NCBI RefSeq assembly: GCF_000311785.1
Contig: NZ_HE978546.1
Span: forward strand, 92,147 to 156,146
Direction of reading: 5' to 3'
Length of the DNA: 64,000 bases
From: Brevibacillus massiliensis
GTDB taxonomy: Bacteria > Bacillota > Bacilli > Brevibacillales > Brevibacillaceae
Shown in pieces: positions 17,290 through 27,019 of the stretch. Below the pieces are notes generated by a model, which saw only the letters and a list, made by a program, of their open reading frames with translations, searched no databases and was not told where the DNA came from. The position numbers were made by a program, and so were the translations under genes. Each line of letters begins with the position of its first letter. The first letter of the stretch is position 1.

Positions 17290-18828
17290 TTATTCGCCTT
17301 TCCCCACAAGTGCGTGCAAAAGTCCAAAACTCTCTTTCAAATCGCCGTACAGCTTGCGGTAGACCGGGTAGTAGTTTTGGTAGACCGATACGTGGGCGGG
17401 GACCGGGTGCAGTTGATCTGCCGTGCGGATTGCAGCCGCGCAAGCTTCTTCTACGCTGTTGAAGACACCTGTTCCGACCCCTGCAAGCAGAGCCGCTCCG
17501 AACGCGGGGCCTTCATTGGCTTCGACCGTTCGGACTTCACAGTTAAAGATATCAGCCATAATTTGTCGCCATACCCGGCTGCGCGCACCGCCCCCGGACG
17601 CCCGCAGATGCGAAATCTCGATGCCGAGTTCCCGCATCAATCCCATGCTGTCCAGCAAACTGTAGGCTACGCCTTCCATTACCGCCCGAATAAAATGCTG
17701 CCTTTGATGGCGTGCGGTAATACCGACAAAGGCTCCTTTGGCAGCCGGATCCAAATGCGGCGTACGTTCCCCCATTAAATAAGGAAGGAACAGCAATCCT
17801 TCGCTTCCTGCCGGCGCAAGGTTTGCCTCTTCGGAGAAGAACTCGTAGGGATCCTTCTGCAGAAAAGGCGCAACGCTTGTTTCCAAAGCGCCAAATTGGT
17901 TGCGGAACCACTGAAGCGAGCCGCCCGCTGCTTGCGTTACCCCCATCACATGCCACTTGCCCGGAACGGCATGGCAGAAACTGTGCAATCTCCCTTGCGC
18001 ATCAGTGACAATCTCGTCCGTATAAGCGAAGACCACCCCTGATGTGCCAAGTGAACCGGAGACAATACCGCTCTTGACAATTCCATTGCCAACGGCGCCC
18101 GCCGCCTGATCTCCGCCCCCGCCGGCAACCGGTATTCCTGCAGCCAAACCTGTCTCCTGTGCCGCTATACCGCTGATACGGCCCGATATCTCATACGACT
18201 CGTAAACGCGGGGCAGCCACTCCAGACGGATCTCCAAGGATTGAGCCATTTCCCGGGACCACCTTCGGGCGGCAACGTCCAACAACAGCGTTCCCGAAGC
18301 GTCCGAGACTTCGGTGGCAAATTCTCCGGTCAGTTTGTAGCGGATATAATCCTTGGGCAGCAGTACTTTTGCCACCTTCTCATAGAGATGGGGCTCATGC
18401 TTCCTCACCCAAAGCAATTTCGTTGCCGTAAAATTGGGCAGGGGCGGATTTGCTGTCAAGCGAATGATCTCTTCTTGCCCCAGCTTTTTTCGCATCCACT
18501 CTGCTTCCGGTTGGGTCCGCTGATCGCACCAAATGATGGCAGGGCGCAGCACTTTTCCCGCTTGATCAAGCAGCACCAGACCGTGCATTTGACCAGAGAG
18601 GCCGATTCCCGCAATTTCTGTCGCCTGGATTCCCGTTCTCCCCATGATCTCCTGGATGGTAATCTTTACTGCCTGCCACCAGTCATCCGGATGCTGTTCC
18701 GCCCATCCCGGCTTCGGCTGCATCAGTGGATAATCTGCACTTGCTGCAGCAGCCAGCAGACCGTCGAGATGAAATAAACACGTTTTCACGCCGGAGGTTC
18801 CGACGTCAATCCCCAATAAGTACCCCAT
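17290..18828 (-). CDS. xylB: Xylulokinase (FGGY sugar kinase)
   Basis: 512 aa, usual length for the family. Phosphorylates D-xylulose with ATP for entry to the pentose phosphate pathway. The N-terminus LLGIDVGTSGVKTCLF is the phosphate-binding region; GLSGQMHGLVLLDQAGKVLR with an invariant Gln-Met-His is specific for xylulokinases; the FGGY signature region GVAYSLLDSMGLMRELG and the adenosine motif ASGGGARSRVWRQIMADIF follow. The ATG at 18828 follows AGAGAGG. No xylose isomerase adjoins it, so another sugar is possible. Confidence 0.92.
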   Translation of the reverse strand: MGYLLGIDVGTSGVKTCLFHLDGLLAAAASADYPLMQPKPGWAEQHPDDWWQAVKITIQEIMGRTGIQATEIAGIGLSGQMHGLVLLDQAGKVLRPAIIWCDQRTQPEAEWMRKKLGQEEIIRLTANPPLPNFTATKLLWVRKHEPHLYEKVAKVLLPKDYIRYKLTGEFATEVSDASGTLLLDVAARRWSREMAQSLEIRLEWLPRVYESYEISGRISGIAAQETGLAAGIPVAGGGGDQAAGAVGNGIVKSGIVSGSLGTSGVVFAYTDEIVTDAQGRLHSFCHAVPGKWHVMGVTQAAGGSLQWFRNQFGALETSVAPFLQKDPYEFFSEEANLAPAGSEGLLFLPYLMGERTPHLDPAAKGAFVGITARHQRQHFIRAVMEGVAYSLLDSMGLMRELGIEISHLRASGGGARSRVWRQIMADIFNCEVRTVEANEGPAFGAALLAGVGTGVFNSVEEACAAAIRTADQLHPVPAHVSVYQNYYPVYRKLYGDLKESFGLLHALVGKGE

Positions 18829-19205
18829 CTGTCTGCATACCTCTCTCGTTTGTTTTCGTAATTTTCTCAATTTATGCATCTATCATATCACTTGGGTCTA
18901 CGGAAGTGGAGAACGTAATTGGGATTTTTCAACCAACTAAAAAAGCAGAAGGATCAGCTCCTCCCGCTTTTGGCATGACCTATCTAGCACAAAATCAAAA
19001 TTGCCTTTTAAAACAATCGATAAAGCTCTTGAAAACCGAAAACAATGAAAGCCCTGCCTCTCTTTCATCCTTGCGGCTCCGAAGACCGCGCCAGTGTGAA
19101 TTGGGCTCAAAAACTATGAAAAACGAATTGCTTATATGTGAAAAGGACAGATTTTGCTAAGTCAATTAAATTATTATATCTCTTGCCTTTAAAAAATGCA
19201 AGATT
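18829..19205. other. Gene-free stretch upstream of xylB
   Basis: About 375 AT-rich bases with no supportable gene. On the minus strand a TATGAT box (about 18885-18890) lies upstream of xylB but no convincing -35 was found. A weak CTTGC / GCAAG hairpin at about 19183-19202 could end the racemase transcript. Confidence 0.4.
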
Positions 19206-19847
19206 TCATTTAGACAGTTGCTGCAAGTAAGCCATGCACCTTCTCACTGAAGCTTTCGGTGCCGCTAAGAGGGGAACAGAAGGTTGAAGCTGCTCTGCGA
19301 GATGCTCCATACTGTACTGAGAAAGGACGATGACATCCACTTTCCCGTCTAATTGATGAACCATTTTGCGAACCCGCTCGTCATGTTCTTCTTTCTTGCC
19401 CTGAAAGAGCAGGTAAATCAGCCCCGGCTCCACCAGCGATTCAACCTGAACATCAGGTTTCTTTTCTTTTAAGTAGCTGAGTAAGGCAATTGGAGTTTCT
19501 CTCACAGTAGAGACCAAACCAATCCGTTCATAAGACAGCGCCTCATCGAGCATCGCCTCGTCTGAACGAAATATTTTCGCGCTGTAAAGTGGTTGCAGGA
19601 CAGCCGTCACATTGTTGAAAGCTGAACAAGTAAGCTGAATGCAATCCACCCGCGACTCTGCAGCCAAGTTAAGCAGCAAGGAAAACCGGCGAATGATATC
19701 CGGCGTAAGCTCTCCCTTTTCCTCCATCAAAGCAAGCAATCCCGTGTCCATCAAATGAAGCAGTTCGACGTCAGCCGCTGCTTCGCGGAAGGCATTCTCA
19801 ATCGGCGCAACCGCCGTTGTCGTCGCGTGAATGCAGGCGATTTTCAT
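19206..19847 (-). CDS. Aspartate/glutamate (hydantoin) racemase-family protein
   Basis: 213 aa. Two-cysteine racemase-like fold; one catalytic-type Cys is seen in IQLTCSAFNN near residue 73. The second Cys expected near the C-terminus is not placed clearly (the late region reads AAPKASVRRCMAYL), so racemase activity is doubtful. Family members include hydantoin racemases and Asp/Glu racemases. It overlaps the stop of the upstream SDR gene by 4 bp, so the two form one unit, perhaps for a hydroxy or amino acid derivative. Confidence 0.75.
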   Translation of the reverse strand: MKIACIHATTTAVAPIENAFREAAADVELLHLMDTGLLALMEEKGELTPDIIRRFSLLLNLAAESRVDCIQLTCSAFNNVTAVLQPLYSAKIFRSDEAMLDEALSYERIGLVSTVRETPIALLSYLKEKKPDVQVESLVEPGLIYLLFQGKKEEHDERVRKMVHQLDGKVDVIVLSQYSMEHLAEQLQPSVPLLAAPKASVRRCMAYLQQLSK

Positions 19848-20592
19848 ACCAGCGTTCTCCCTCCGTCAACATAAAGGACATGTCCGGTAATAAATTTGGC
19901 CAAGTCTGAACAAAGGAACAAGGTAGGCCCGACTACCTCTTCAACTGACCCGAGTCTGCCGTAAGGAACCAGTTTACTTAACTTCTCGCGGGTATTTGCC
20001 TGATCCAGGTAATCCTTTGTCAAAGGAGTTTCGATATATCCAGGAGCGATGGCATTGACGGTAATCCCCCTGTCGGCCCATTCATGCGCCATGACTCTCA
20101 TCAACTGATTGATTCCCCCCTTGCTTGCTGCGTATGGTCCATGATGCTTGTGGGCCAGATTTCCGGAGACGGATGAAAAGAAAACGATTCGGCCATAGCC
20201 TTGTTTCCCCATCCATGCACCGGCTGCTTGCCCAAGGGCAAATGCGCTGGACAAATTGACGTCAATAATGTCCTGCCACTCGGCATCGCTAAATTCACTG
20301 ATCGGCTTGCGCCTGCCAGATGGATCAGGATATCGAGACCTCCAAGTTTGTGGTACGCCTTTTCCACCAGATGGCGACATTCAGCGGGATCAGTTATATC
20401 GCATTGCAACGCAAATGTTTCTTCCTTGAATGGAAGCGAATCCAACCTGTCTTGATTGATATCTGCGATGGCCAGCTTTGCTCCTTGGCGCAGCAATTCC
20501 CGGGCACAAACCTCGCCGATCCCCCCAGCCCCCACGACTAAAGCTCTGCGGCCTTGCAGCCCAAGAGATATGTCCCCAGCTTGAATCTCCAT
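19844..20592 (-). pseudogene. Short-chain dehydrogenase/reductase with frameshift
   Basis: About 250 residues of an SDR in two frames. The N-terminal frame has the NAD site ALVVGAGGIGEVCARELL and the core GGLDILIHLAGAS; the C-terminal frame has DIIDVNLSSAFALGQAAGAW, SSVSG, the catalytic YAASK and the end GHVLYVDGGRT. The frames meet near 20305-20315, where a one-base loss separates HLAGA from RKPISEF. Apart from that the gene is intact, so it is either a recent mutation or a read error. If repaired, it is an NAD(P)-dependent alcohol/ketone oxidoreductase. Confidence 0.85.
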
Positions 20593-20687
20593 AGTCTATC
20601 CCCACTTTCACCTGTCAACTTAGCCCGATGGCTAAAGCGGCAGCAACAACCCGCTCTCGCCAGGTACCGTGACCTTTGCCTAATGAA

Positions 20688-20716
20688 AGTGTATATTTTG
20701 GAGAGATAATTTACAA
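20688..20716 (-). promoter_or_regulatory. SigA-type promoter of the SDR-racemase unit
   Basis: On the minus strand TTGTAA (20711-20716), a 17-bp spacer and TACACT (20688-20693), about 95 bp upstream of the SDR start. Confidence 0.5.
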
Positions 20717-20794
20717 TAGTCTGAATTTAATATCCGTTTTGCGGCCGCCCTCCCGATTTCCGTTCTGCGTCGTAGGGCTCTGCCGCGAAACCTA

Positions 20795-21853
<1,059 letters not shown>

Positions 21854-21859
21854 CGTCTG

Positions 21860-22756
21860 TTACTCTCCTCCCGCCAGATTGTATGTTGATTCGTTTCTGG
21901 CTGCTTTCCACTCCACCAAGCTTTTCGCGGCCAGGGTGACCAGCGCCAGCACGGCCAGCAGTGACGCCGCGGCGAAGGCGGCGGTAAAATTGTACTCGTT
22001 GTAGAGAATTTCCACGTACAGCGGCACCGTATTCGTCAGCCCGCGAATGTGGCCGGACACGACCGACACCGCGCCAAACTCGCCCATCGCCCGGGCGTTG
22101 CACAAGATGATCCCGTAGAGCAGGCCCCATTTGACATTCGGCAGGGTCACCCGGAAAAAAGTCTGCCAGCCCCTTGCACCCAGCGACATGGCCGCTTCTT
22201 CCTCCTCGCTGCCCAGCGCCTGCATCACCGGGATGAGCTCGCGGGCAACAAACGGAAAGGTCACGAACAGGGTGGCGAGCACGATCCCCGGCACTGCAAA
22301 GATGATTTTGAAATCGTACTGCGCAAGCCAGGGTCCGAGCACCCCCTGGGAGCCAAACAGCAGCACGAAGACAAGTCCCGAAATCACCGGAGAGACGGCA
22401 AACGGCAGGTCGATCAGCGTAATCAGCAGATTCTTGCCGCGAAACCGGTACTTTGCGATCAGCCAGGCCGCGGCCACTCCGAATGCGGTATTCAGCGGAA
22501 CGGCGATCCCGGCAGTGAGCAGCGTCAGCTTGATCGCGGCCCAGGCATCCGGCTCCCGCAGGGCGGATACGTAGGCAGTCCAGCCTTTTTGGAAGGCTTC
22601 GGCGAAGACGGCGATGAGCGGGACGAATAAAAACAGGGCGAGAAACGCGATGGCAGCGCCGATCAGGAGCCATCTTACCGCGGCAGGCTCGGCGATGGCG
22701 GAAGCAGTCCGCCTGATCGGGACGACAGCGTAATCATCCGACATGACAAGAGGCAC
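21860..22756 (-). CDS. cysW: Sulfate ABC transporter permease CysW
   Basis: 298 aa, six membrane helices. The permease EAA loop reads EEEAAMSLGARGWQTFFRVT. CysW-type features include AVSVVSGHIRGLTNTVPLYV near the C-terminus. Six bases separate it from both cysT and cysA. Confidence 0.93.
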   Translation of the reverse strand: MPLVMSDDYAVVPIRRTASAIAEPAAVRWLLIGAAIAFLALFLFVPLIAVFAEAFQKGWTAYVSALREPDAWAAIKLTLLTAGIAVPLNTAFGVAAAWLIAKYRFRGKNLLITLIDLPFAVSPVISGLVFVLLFGSQGVLGPWLAQYDFKIIFAVPGIVLATLFVTFPFVARELIPVMQALGSEEEEAAMSLGARGWQTFFRVTLPNVKWGLLYGIILCNARAMGEFGAVSVVSGHIRGLTNTVPLYVEILYNEYNFTAAFAAASLLAVLALVTLAAKSLVEWKAARNESTYNLAGGE

Positions 22757-22762
22757 CTCCTT

Positions 22763-23599
22763 TTAGCCCAACCTGTGTAATTTATTGCTTCGCCACTGCA
22801 AGAAATTGATCACCAGCAGCATGAGAAACGACGCGATCAGCATGACCGCCGCGATCGCGGTCGCCCCGGCGTAGTCGTACTGTTCCAGCTTGGTCATGAT
22901 CAAAAGCGGCACGATTTCCGTGCTCATCGGCATATTTCCGGAGATGAAGACCACCGAGCCGTACTCCCCCAGGCCGCGGGCAAAAGCGAGCGCAAAGCCG
23001 GTGATCAGCGCCGGCAGCAGCTGCGGAAAGATGACCCGCCGAAACGTCTGCCAACGGTTGGCACCAAGCGTGGCGGAGACTTCCTCGACCTGCTTCTCCA
23101 GGTCCAACAGCACCGGTTGGACAGTCCTGACGACGAACGGGATGCCGATAAAGGTCAAGGCGACGACCACCCCGATCGGGGCAAACGCGACCTGAACCCC
23201 AAGCGCCTCAAGATACCGGCCAATCCAGCCGCCCGGTGCATAGACCGCCGTCAGGACGATGCCGGCGACCGCTGTCGGCAGGGCAAACGGCAGATCGACC
23301 AACCCGTCTACCAGTCGTTTCCCGGGAAAGGAATAACGCGTCAGCACCCAGCCGACCAGCAGGCCGAACACCGTATTGATCACGCCAGCCAGCAGGGCGG
23401 CGGCAAAGCTGAGGCGGAAAGCGGCAAGTACGCGAGGGTTCGAGATGATCTCCCACCACTGGCCCGGGCTCAGGCTGGCGGCCTTGAGAAACAGCAGGGA
23501 CAGGGGAATGAATACGATCAAGCAGAGATAGACAAGCGTATAGCCCATCGTCAATCCGAAGCCGGGCAGGATGCCGCGCGGCTTGATACGCTTTGCCAT
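22763..23599 (-). CDS. cysT: Sulfate ABC transporter permease CysT
   Basis: 278 aa with six membrane helices and the EAA loop VEEVSATLGANRWQTFRRV. GLGEYGSVVFISGNMP is typical of CysT/CysU. The ATG at 23599 is chosen because AAAGGAG lies 8 bp upstream; the frame is open nine codons further. Confidence 0.93.
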   Translation of the reverse strand: MAKRIKPRGILPGFGLTMGYTLVYLCLIVFIPLSLLFLKAASLSPGQWWEIISNPRVLAAFRLSFAAALLAGVINTVFGLLVGWVLTRYSFPGKRLVDGLVDLPFALPTAVAGIVLTAVYAPGGWIGRYLEALGVQVAFAPIGVVVALTFIGIPFVVRTVQPVLLDLEKQVEEVSATLGANRWQTFRRVIFPQLLPALITGFALAFARGLGEYGSVVFISGNMPMSTEIVPLLIMTKLEQYDYAGATAIAAVMLIASFLMLLVINFLQWRSNKLHRLG

Positions 23600-23661
23600 G
23601 ATGGACACTCCTTTCGCATCTTTCAAGAGTCGGCCCGGAAGGATCGCACTGCGCTAGCAGG

Positions 23662-24726
23662 CTAGTGCGGCTGGTAGATCTGGTCAAACACGCCGCCGTC
23701 GGCAAAGTGGACCTGGTGAGCGTTTTTCCACCCACCGAACACTTCGTCGATCGTAAACAACTTCAGTGCCGGAAACTGGCTTTCGTACTTCTTCGCCACC
23801 GTCTCCGACCGCGGCCGGTAGTAGTGTTTCGCCGCCAACTCCTGCCCTTCTTCCGTGTACAGGAACTTCAGATAAGCTTCGGCCACCTCTCGCGTACCGT
23901 GTTTGTCCGCGAACGTATCGACGACGGAGACAGGCGGTTCGGCCAGGATGCTGAGCGACGGGGCGACGATTTCAAACTTGTCTTGGCCAAGCTCGTTTAC
24001 CGCCAGGAACGCTTCGTTTTCCCAGGCGATCAGCACATCGCCGATGCCTCTTTCGACAAACGTCGTAGTCGAGCCGCGCGCGCCCGAATCCAGCACTGGC
24101 ACGTTCTTGTACAGCTGGGTTACAAATTCTTTCGCCTTTGCCTCGTCTCCGCCGTTTTTCTCCAGGGCGTATCCCCAGGCCGCCAGGTAGTTCCACCTTG
24201 CCCCGCCGGAGGATTTGGGGTTGGGGGTGATGACGGACACGCTCGGTTTGATCAGGTCATCCCAGTCCCGGATGCCCTTGGGATTTCCTTTCCGCACGAG
24301 AAAGACAATCGTCGAAGTATACGGTGAGCTGTTGTATTCCAGGCGCTGCTGCCAATCCTGCGGAAGCAGCCCTTTTTCGGCGATGGCGTCGATGTCGTAA
24401 GCGAGCGCCAGCGTCACCACATCCGCCTCCAACCCGTCGATCACAGAGCGGGCCTGTTTGCCCGACCCGCCGTGCGACTGTTTCACCGTGACAGGTTGGC
24501 CCGTCTTCTGCTCCCAGTAAGCGGCAAAACGGTTGTTCACATCCTGATACAGCTCGCGTGTCGGGTCGTACGATACGTTCAAAATCTCAACGGCTGCCTT
24601 CCCCCCTTGGGCGGAAGCCGTCTGCTCGCCGCCCGGAGCCGGGCCCCCTGCGTTTTGGCAGCCTGCAAGCCCTACAAGCAATCCGCCTGTCAGGGCAAGC
24701 TTCAGCCAAGATGTTCTGACCAACAT
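23662..24726 (-). CDS. Sulfate-binding lipoprotein (Sbp/CysP)
   Basis: 354 aa. Lipoprotein signal LLVGLAGCQ at residues 15-23, then an Ala/Gly-rich linker, then the sulfate-binding fold: [37 protein letters not shown] (anion-binding Ser/Gly), [20 protein letters not shown]. The ATG at 24726 follows AGGAGAG. It delivers sulfate (or thiosulfate) to CysTWA. A terminator-like hairpin lies just upstream, between it and yezD. Confidence 0.93.
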   Translation of the reverse strand: MLVRTSWLKLALTGGLLVGLAGCQNAGGPAPGGEQTASAQGGKAAVEILNVSYDPTRELYQDVNNRFAAYWEQKTGQPVTVKQSHGGSGKQARSVIDGLEADVVTLALAYDIDAIAEKGLLPQDWQQRLEYNSSPYTSTIVFLVRKGNPKGIRDWDDLIKPSVSVITPNPKSSGGARWNYLAAWGYALEKNGGDEAKAKEFVTQLYKNVPVLDSGARGSTTTFVERGIGDVLIAWENEAFLAVNELGQDKFEIVAPSLSILAEPPVSVVDTFADKHGTREVAEAYLKFLYTEEGQELAAKHYYRPRSETVAKKYESQFPALKLFTIDEVFGGWKNAHQVHFADGGVFDQIYQPH

Positions 24727-24744
24727 GGTTCCTCTCTCCTTTGA

Positions 24745-24803
24745 AAATAATAAAAGGCCCCCTGTCCTGCCGCTTTCGCTTTGACAGGACTTGCGGGGGG
24801 CCT
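24745..24803 (-). terminator. Intercistronic terminator/attenuator before the sulfate operon
   Basis: On the minus strand, AAGGCCCCC pairs with GGGGGCCTT enclosing an inner GTCCTGTC / GGCAGGAC stem, followed by TTATTATTTTC. It ends 19 bp before the sbp start, so it would lower sbp-cysTWA expression relative to rrf2-yezD, or be regulated. Confidence 0.75.
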
Positions 24804-24823
24804 TCGGTTGACCGATCGGCTGG

Positions 24824-25024
24824 TTATTTTCTTTTCGGCTTGCTGTCGTGACTGTAGACGGAGCTGGTTTTTTCCAGCGGAAAGCGATGTTTTTCCGTTC
24901 TCTCGATCTGCGTGATTTTCGAGTCGTGTACGACAATTTGGACGGACCCGTACTCCAGTCCCTGAAGGGCGCGGACAATCCGGCCGAGCGACTCTTCATC
25001 AAGGGTTTGATCGGACTGTGACAT
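24824..25024 (-). CDS. yezD: YezD family small protein (DUF2292)
   Basis: 66 aa. Pattern [30 protein letters not shown] is that of YezD proteins, which commonly sit beside sulfur assimilation genes but have no proven function. The ATG at 25024 follows GGAGGGG and overlaps the end of the Rrf2 gene by 26 bp, suggesting coupled translation. Confidence 0.85.
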   Translation of the reverse strand: MSQSDQTLDEESLGRIVRALQGLEYGSVQIVVHDSKITQIERTEKHRFPLEKTSSVYSHDSKPKRK

Positions 25025-25457
25025 AGTAATCCCCTCCATCCTTCAAACGGATTCTTTGCTCCAACAAATCGGCCAACGAGGTCTGGTCAAGCACGTGGGC
25101 AACCGTGTCCCGCACCAGCGTCCAGAGCGGCTTTAACAGACAGTCCGCCTCGAGCTGACAGGGTTCATAGGCGGTGACGCTGGCACAGCTCATCGGTGCC
25201 AACGGCCCTTCCAGCTTGCGGATCACTTCGCCGATGTTGATTTGCTCCGGCGGCAGCAGCAGGGCATATCCGCCCTGAACGCCCCGCTTGCTTTTCACAT
25301 ACCCGAGTACTTTGAGCTGGAGCAGGATTTGTTCGAGGTAACTGACCGGCACGAGCGTCTTCTCGGCCACTTCCCCGACAGAAAGGATTCTGCTGCCGCT
25401 TTGGCCCAACACCAAGAGAGCACGCAAGGCGTATTCGCCTCTGCTCGACACTTTCAC
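24999..25457 (-). CDS. Rrf2-family transcriptional regulator (CymR-like)
   Basis: 152 aa. N-terminal winged helix: [17 protein letters not shown], then [20 protein letters not shown] and the wing [15 protein letters not shown]. Three cysteines ([17 protein letters not shown]) in the C-terminal half could bind an iron-sulfur cluster or sense thiols, as in IscR-type Rrf2 proteins; CymR itself lacks this trio. The GTG at 25457 follows GGGGGAGC. It heads the yezD-sbp-cysTWA unit, so control of sulfur uptake is the natural inference. Confidence 0.9.
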   Translation of the reverse strand: MKVSSRGEYALRALLVLGQSGSRILSVGEVAEKTLVPVSYLEQILLQLKVLGYVKSKRGVQGGYALLLPPEQINIGEVIRKLEGPLAPMSCASVTAYEPCQLEADCLLKPLWTLVRDTVAHVLDQTSLADLLEQRIRLKDGGDYYVTVRSNP

Positions 25458-25474
25458 GCAAGCTCCCCCCAATC

Positions 25475-25500
25475 TCGATAATGTTGAGTGTATTAGTCGA
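25475..25500. promoter_or_regulatory. Imperfect dyad upstream of the Rrf2 gene
   Basis: TCGA at both ends of a 26-bp segment with inner TAAT/ATTA elements, one base out of phase. It lies about 20 bp upstream of the Rrf2 start, where an autoregulatory site is expected. An upstream TTGACA on the minus strand (about 25552-25557) may be the -35, with a weak -10. Confidence 0.4.
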
Positions 25501-25707
25501 CATTTGCACGTTAGGTGTTATAAGGATGAGTTTAATGCCGACTATTCCTACGTGTCAAGTATGAATTATTTCTATTTTCCAAACTTGCCTCTTTGCGTGT
25601 CTTCTGCGGGAACATCAGCATTTGCCCTCCGGTCTAACCCCAAGATATTCAACCACTCCAATTTTGTTCCCGCTGCCGAGCTGTCTTTTCTTCCCCTGCT
25701 GCCGGTT
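25501..25707. other. Gene-free stretch between rrf2 and adhP terminator
   Basis: AT-rich; a 68-codon plus-strand frame here has no ribosome site and no family features, so I do not call it. It probably holds only the rrf2 promoter. Confidence 0.4.
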
Positions 25708-25757
25708 TAAAAAAAGCCGGACACAAACTGCCGTGTTCGGGCAGCCTGTGTCCGGCT
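25708..25757 (-). terminator. Terminator of adhP
   Basis: AGCCGGACACA pairs with TGTGTCCGGCT, with an inner CTGCC / GGCAG stem; minus-strand reading ends in a run of seven T. Confidence 0.85.
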
Positions 25758-25784
25758 CTGAACAATGAGAACGCTTGCAAAACA

Positions 25785-26798
25785 TTACTGCAACGTCAGG
25801 ACGACGCGTCCGTTGATCTGACCTTTTTCCATCCGTTCAAACACTTCGTTGATCTTTTCGAGCGGCTGTGTCTCGATCATCGCCCTCACCTTTCCGCGGG
25901 CGGCAAAATCAAGCGCTTCCTGCATGTCTTTTCTCGTGCCGACAATCGATCCTCTCACTGTCACTCCGTTCAACACGGTGTCAAAAATCGGGATGGGCAA
26001 TTCGGCGTTGGGCAGGCCGACGACCACGAGGGAACCTCCACGCCTCACGGATTGGTACGCCTGCTCAAAAGCCTTTTTCGTTACCGCCACGCTGACAGCC
26101 GCATGCGCCCCGCCGACCTGCTCCTGGATGAACGCGGCTGGATCCTGGGCACTGCTGTTGACGGTCAGATCGGCGCCGAGGTCCTTGGCCAGCGCCAATT
26201 TTTCGTCGTGGATATCGACAGCAATCACGTTGTAACCCATCGCTTTGGCGTACTGCAGCGCCACGTGGCCCAAACCGCCGATCCCGTAGATGGCGACCCA
26301 CTCCCCTGGCTTGACGTTGGCTACCTTCAATGCCTTGTACGTCGTCACCCCTGCACACAAGATCGGAGCTGCCTCGACGTCGCCGATTCCGTCAGGTATT
26401 TTGGCTACATACGCGGCTGGCGCCACGCAGTATTCCGCATATCCGCCGTCCACCGAATAGCCGCCGTTGAGCTGCTGCTTGCACAAGGTTTCCCAGCCGC
26501 TTAAACAATGCTCGCACTCCCCGCAGGCGGAGTACAGCCAGGGAATCCCGACGCGGTCCCCGATCTTGAGCGAGGTGACTCCTTCGCCCAGCTTTTCCAC
26601 CACGCCGACCCCTTCGTGACCGGGGATCAAAGGCAGCTTGGGCTTGACCGGCCAATCCCCGTGGGCGGCATGCAGGTCGGTATGACAGACGCCGCAGGTC
26701 TTGATCCTGACCAGCACCTGGCCGGGACCTGCCTCCGGTACGGGTACCTCCTTCACTTCCAGTTTTTGTTTAAACTGATTGACAACTGCTGCTCTCAT
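25785..26798 (-). CDS. adhP: Zinc-dependent alcohol dehydrogenase AdhP
   Basis: 337 aa. Interconverts ethanol-type primary alcohols and aldehydes with NAD. Catalytic zinc: [15 protein letters not shown] and [12 protein letters not shown]; structural zinc: [15 protein letters not shown] with four Cys; nucleotide site [18 protein letters not shown]. The length and sequence match the AdhP/ADH-HT group of bacilli. Of two adjacent ATGs the second (26798) has better spacing from GGGAGGAAG. Divergent from the iron alcohol dehydrogenase operon. Confidence 0.94.
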   Translation of the reverse strand: MRAAVVNQFKQKLEVKEVPVPEAGPGQVLVRIKTCGVCHTDLHAAHGDWPVKPKLPLIPGHEGVGVVEKLGEGVTSLKIGDRVGIPWLYSACGECEHCLSGWETLCKQQLNGGYSVDGGYAEYCVAPAAYVAKIPDGIGDVEAAPILCAGVTTYKALKVANVKPGEWVAIYGIGGLGHVALQYAKAMGYNVIAVDIHDEKLALAKDLGADLTVNSSAQDPAAFIQEQVGGAHAAVSVAVTKKAFEQAYQSVRRGGSLVVVGLPNAELPIPIFDTVLNGVTVRGSIVGTRKDMQEALDFAARGKVRAMIETQPLEKINEVFERMEKGQINGRVVLTLQ

Positions 26799-26916
26799 CA
26801 TACTTCCTCCCTCATGAAAAATAAAAAAACCGTTTGCCCATGTCTAAGCAAGCTTCATACCAAAAGCAAAAGACTGAATGTTTCAATAAAACCTCCGAGT
26901 TGCCGGACGAGATTTC

Positions 26917-26960
26917 GGCCCGCGTGACAAATTTTCGGCCGCGGGCCAATCTTTTGTCAC
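26917..26960. promoter_or_regulatory. Nested dyads between adhP and the iron-ADH operon
   Basis: GGCCCGCG (26917-26924) pairs with CGCGGGCC (26940-26947), and GTGACAAA (26924-26931) pairs with TTTGTCAC (26953-26960). Two interlocked inverted repeats lie in the shared divergent intergenic region, so they may bind the response regulator or another switch. No sigma-54 box was found beside them. Confidence 0.5.
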
Positions 26961-27019
26961 CTGTAGGGGAACGCCCCCATTTTGTCGAAATACATGGGGG
27001 AGGGAAAGGAGGATGTGGC

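Noticed and set aside
25504..25710. 68-codon plus-strand open frame
   Set aside because: No ribosome site or family similarity; lies in an AT-rich intergenic region holding the rrf2 promoter.
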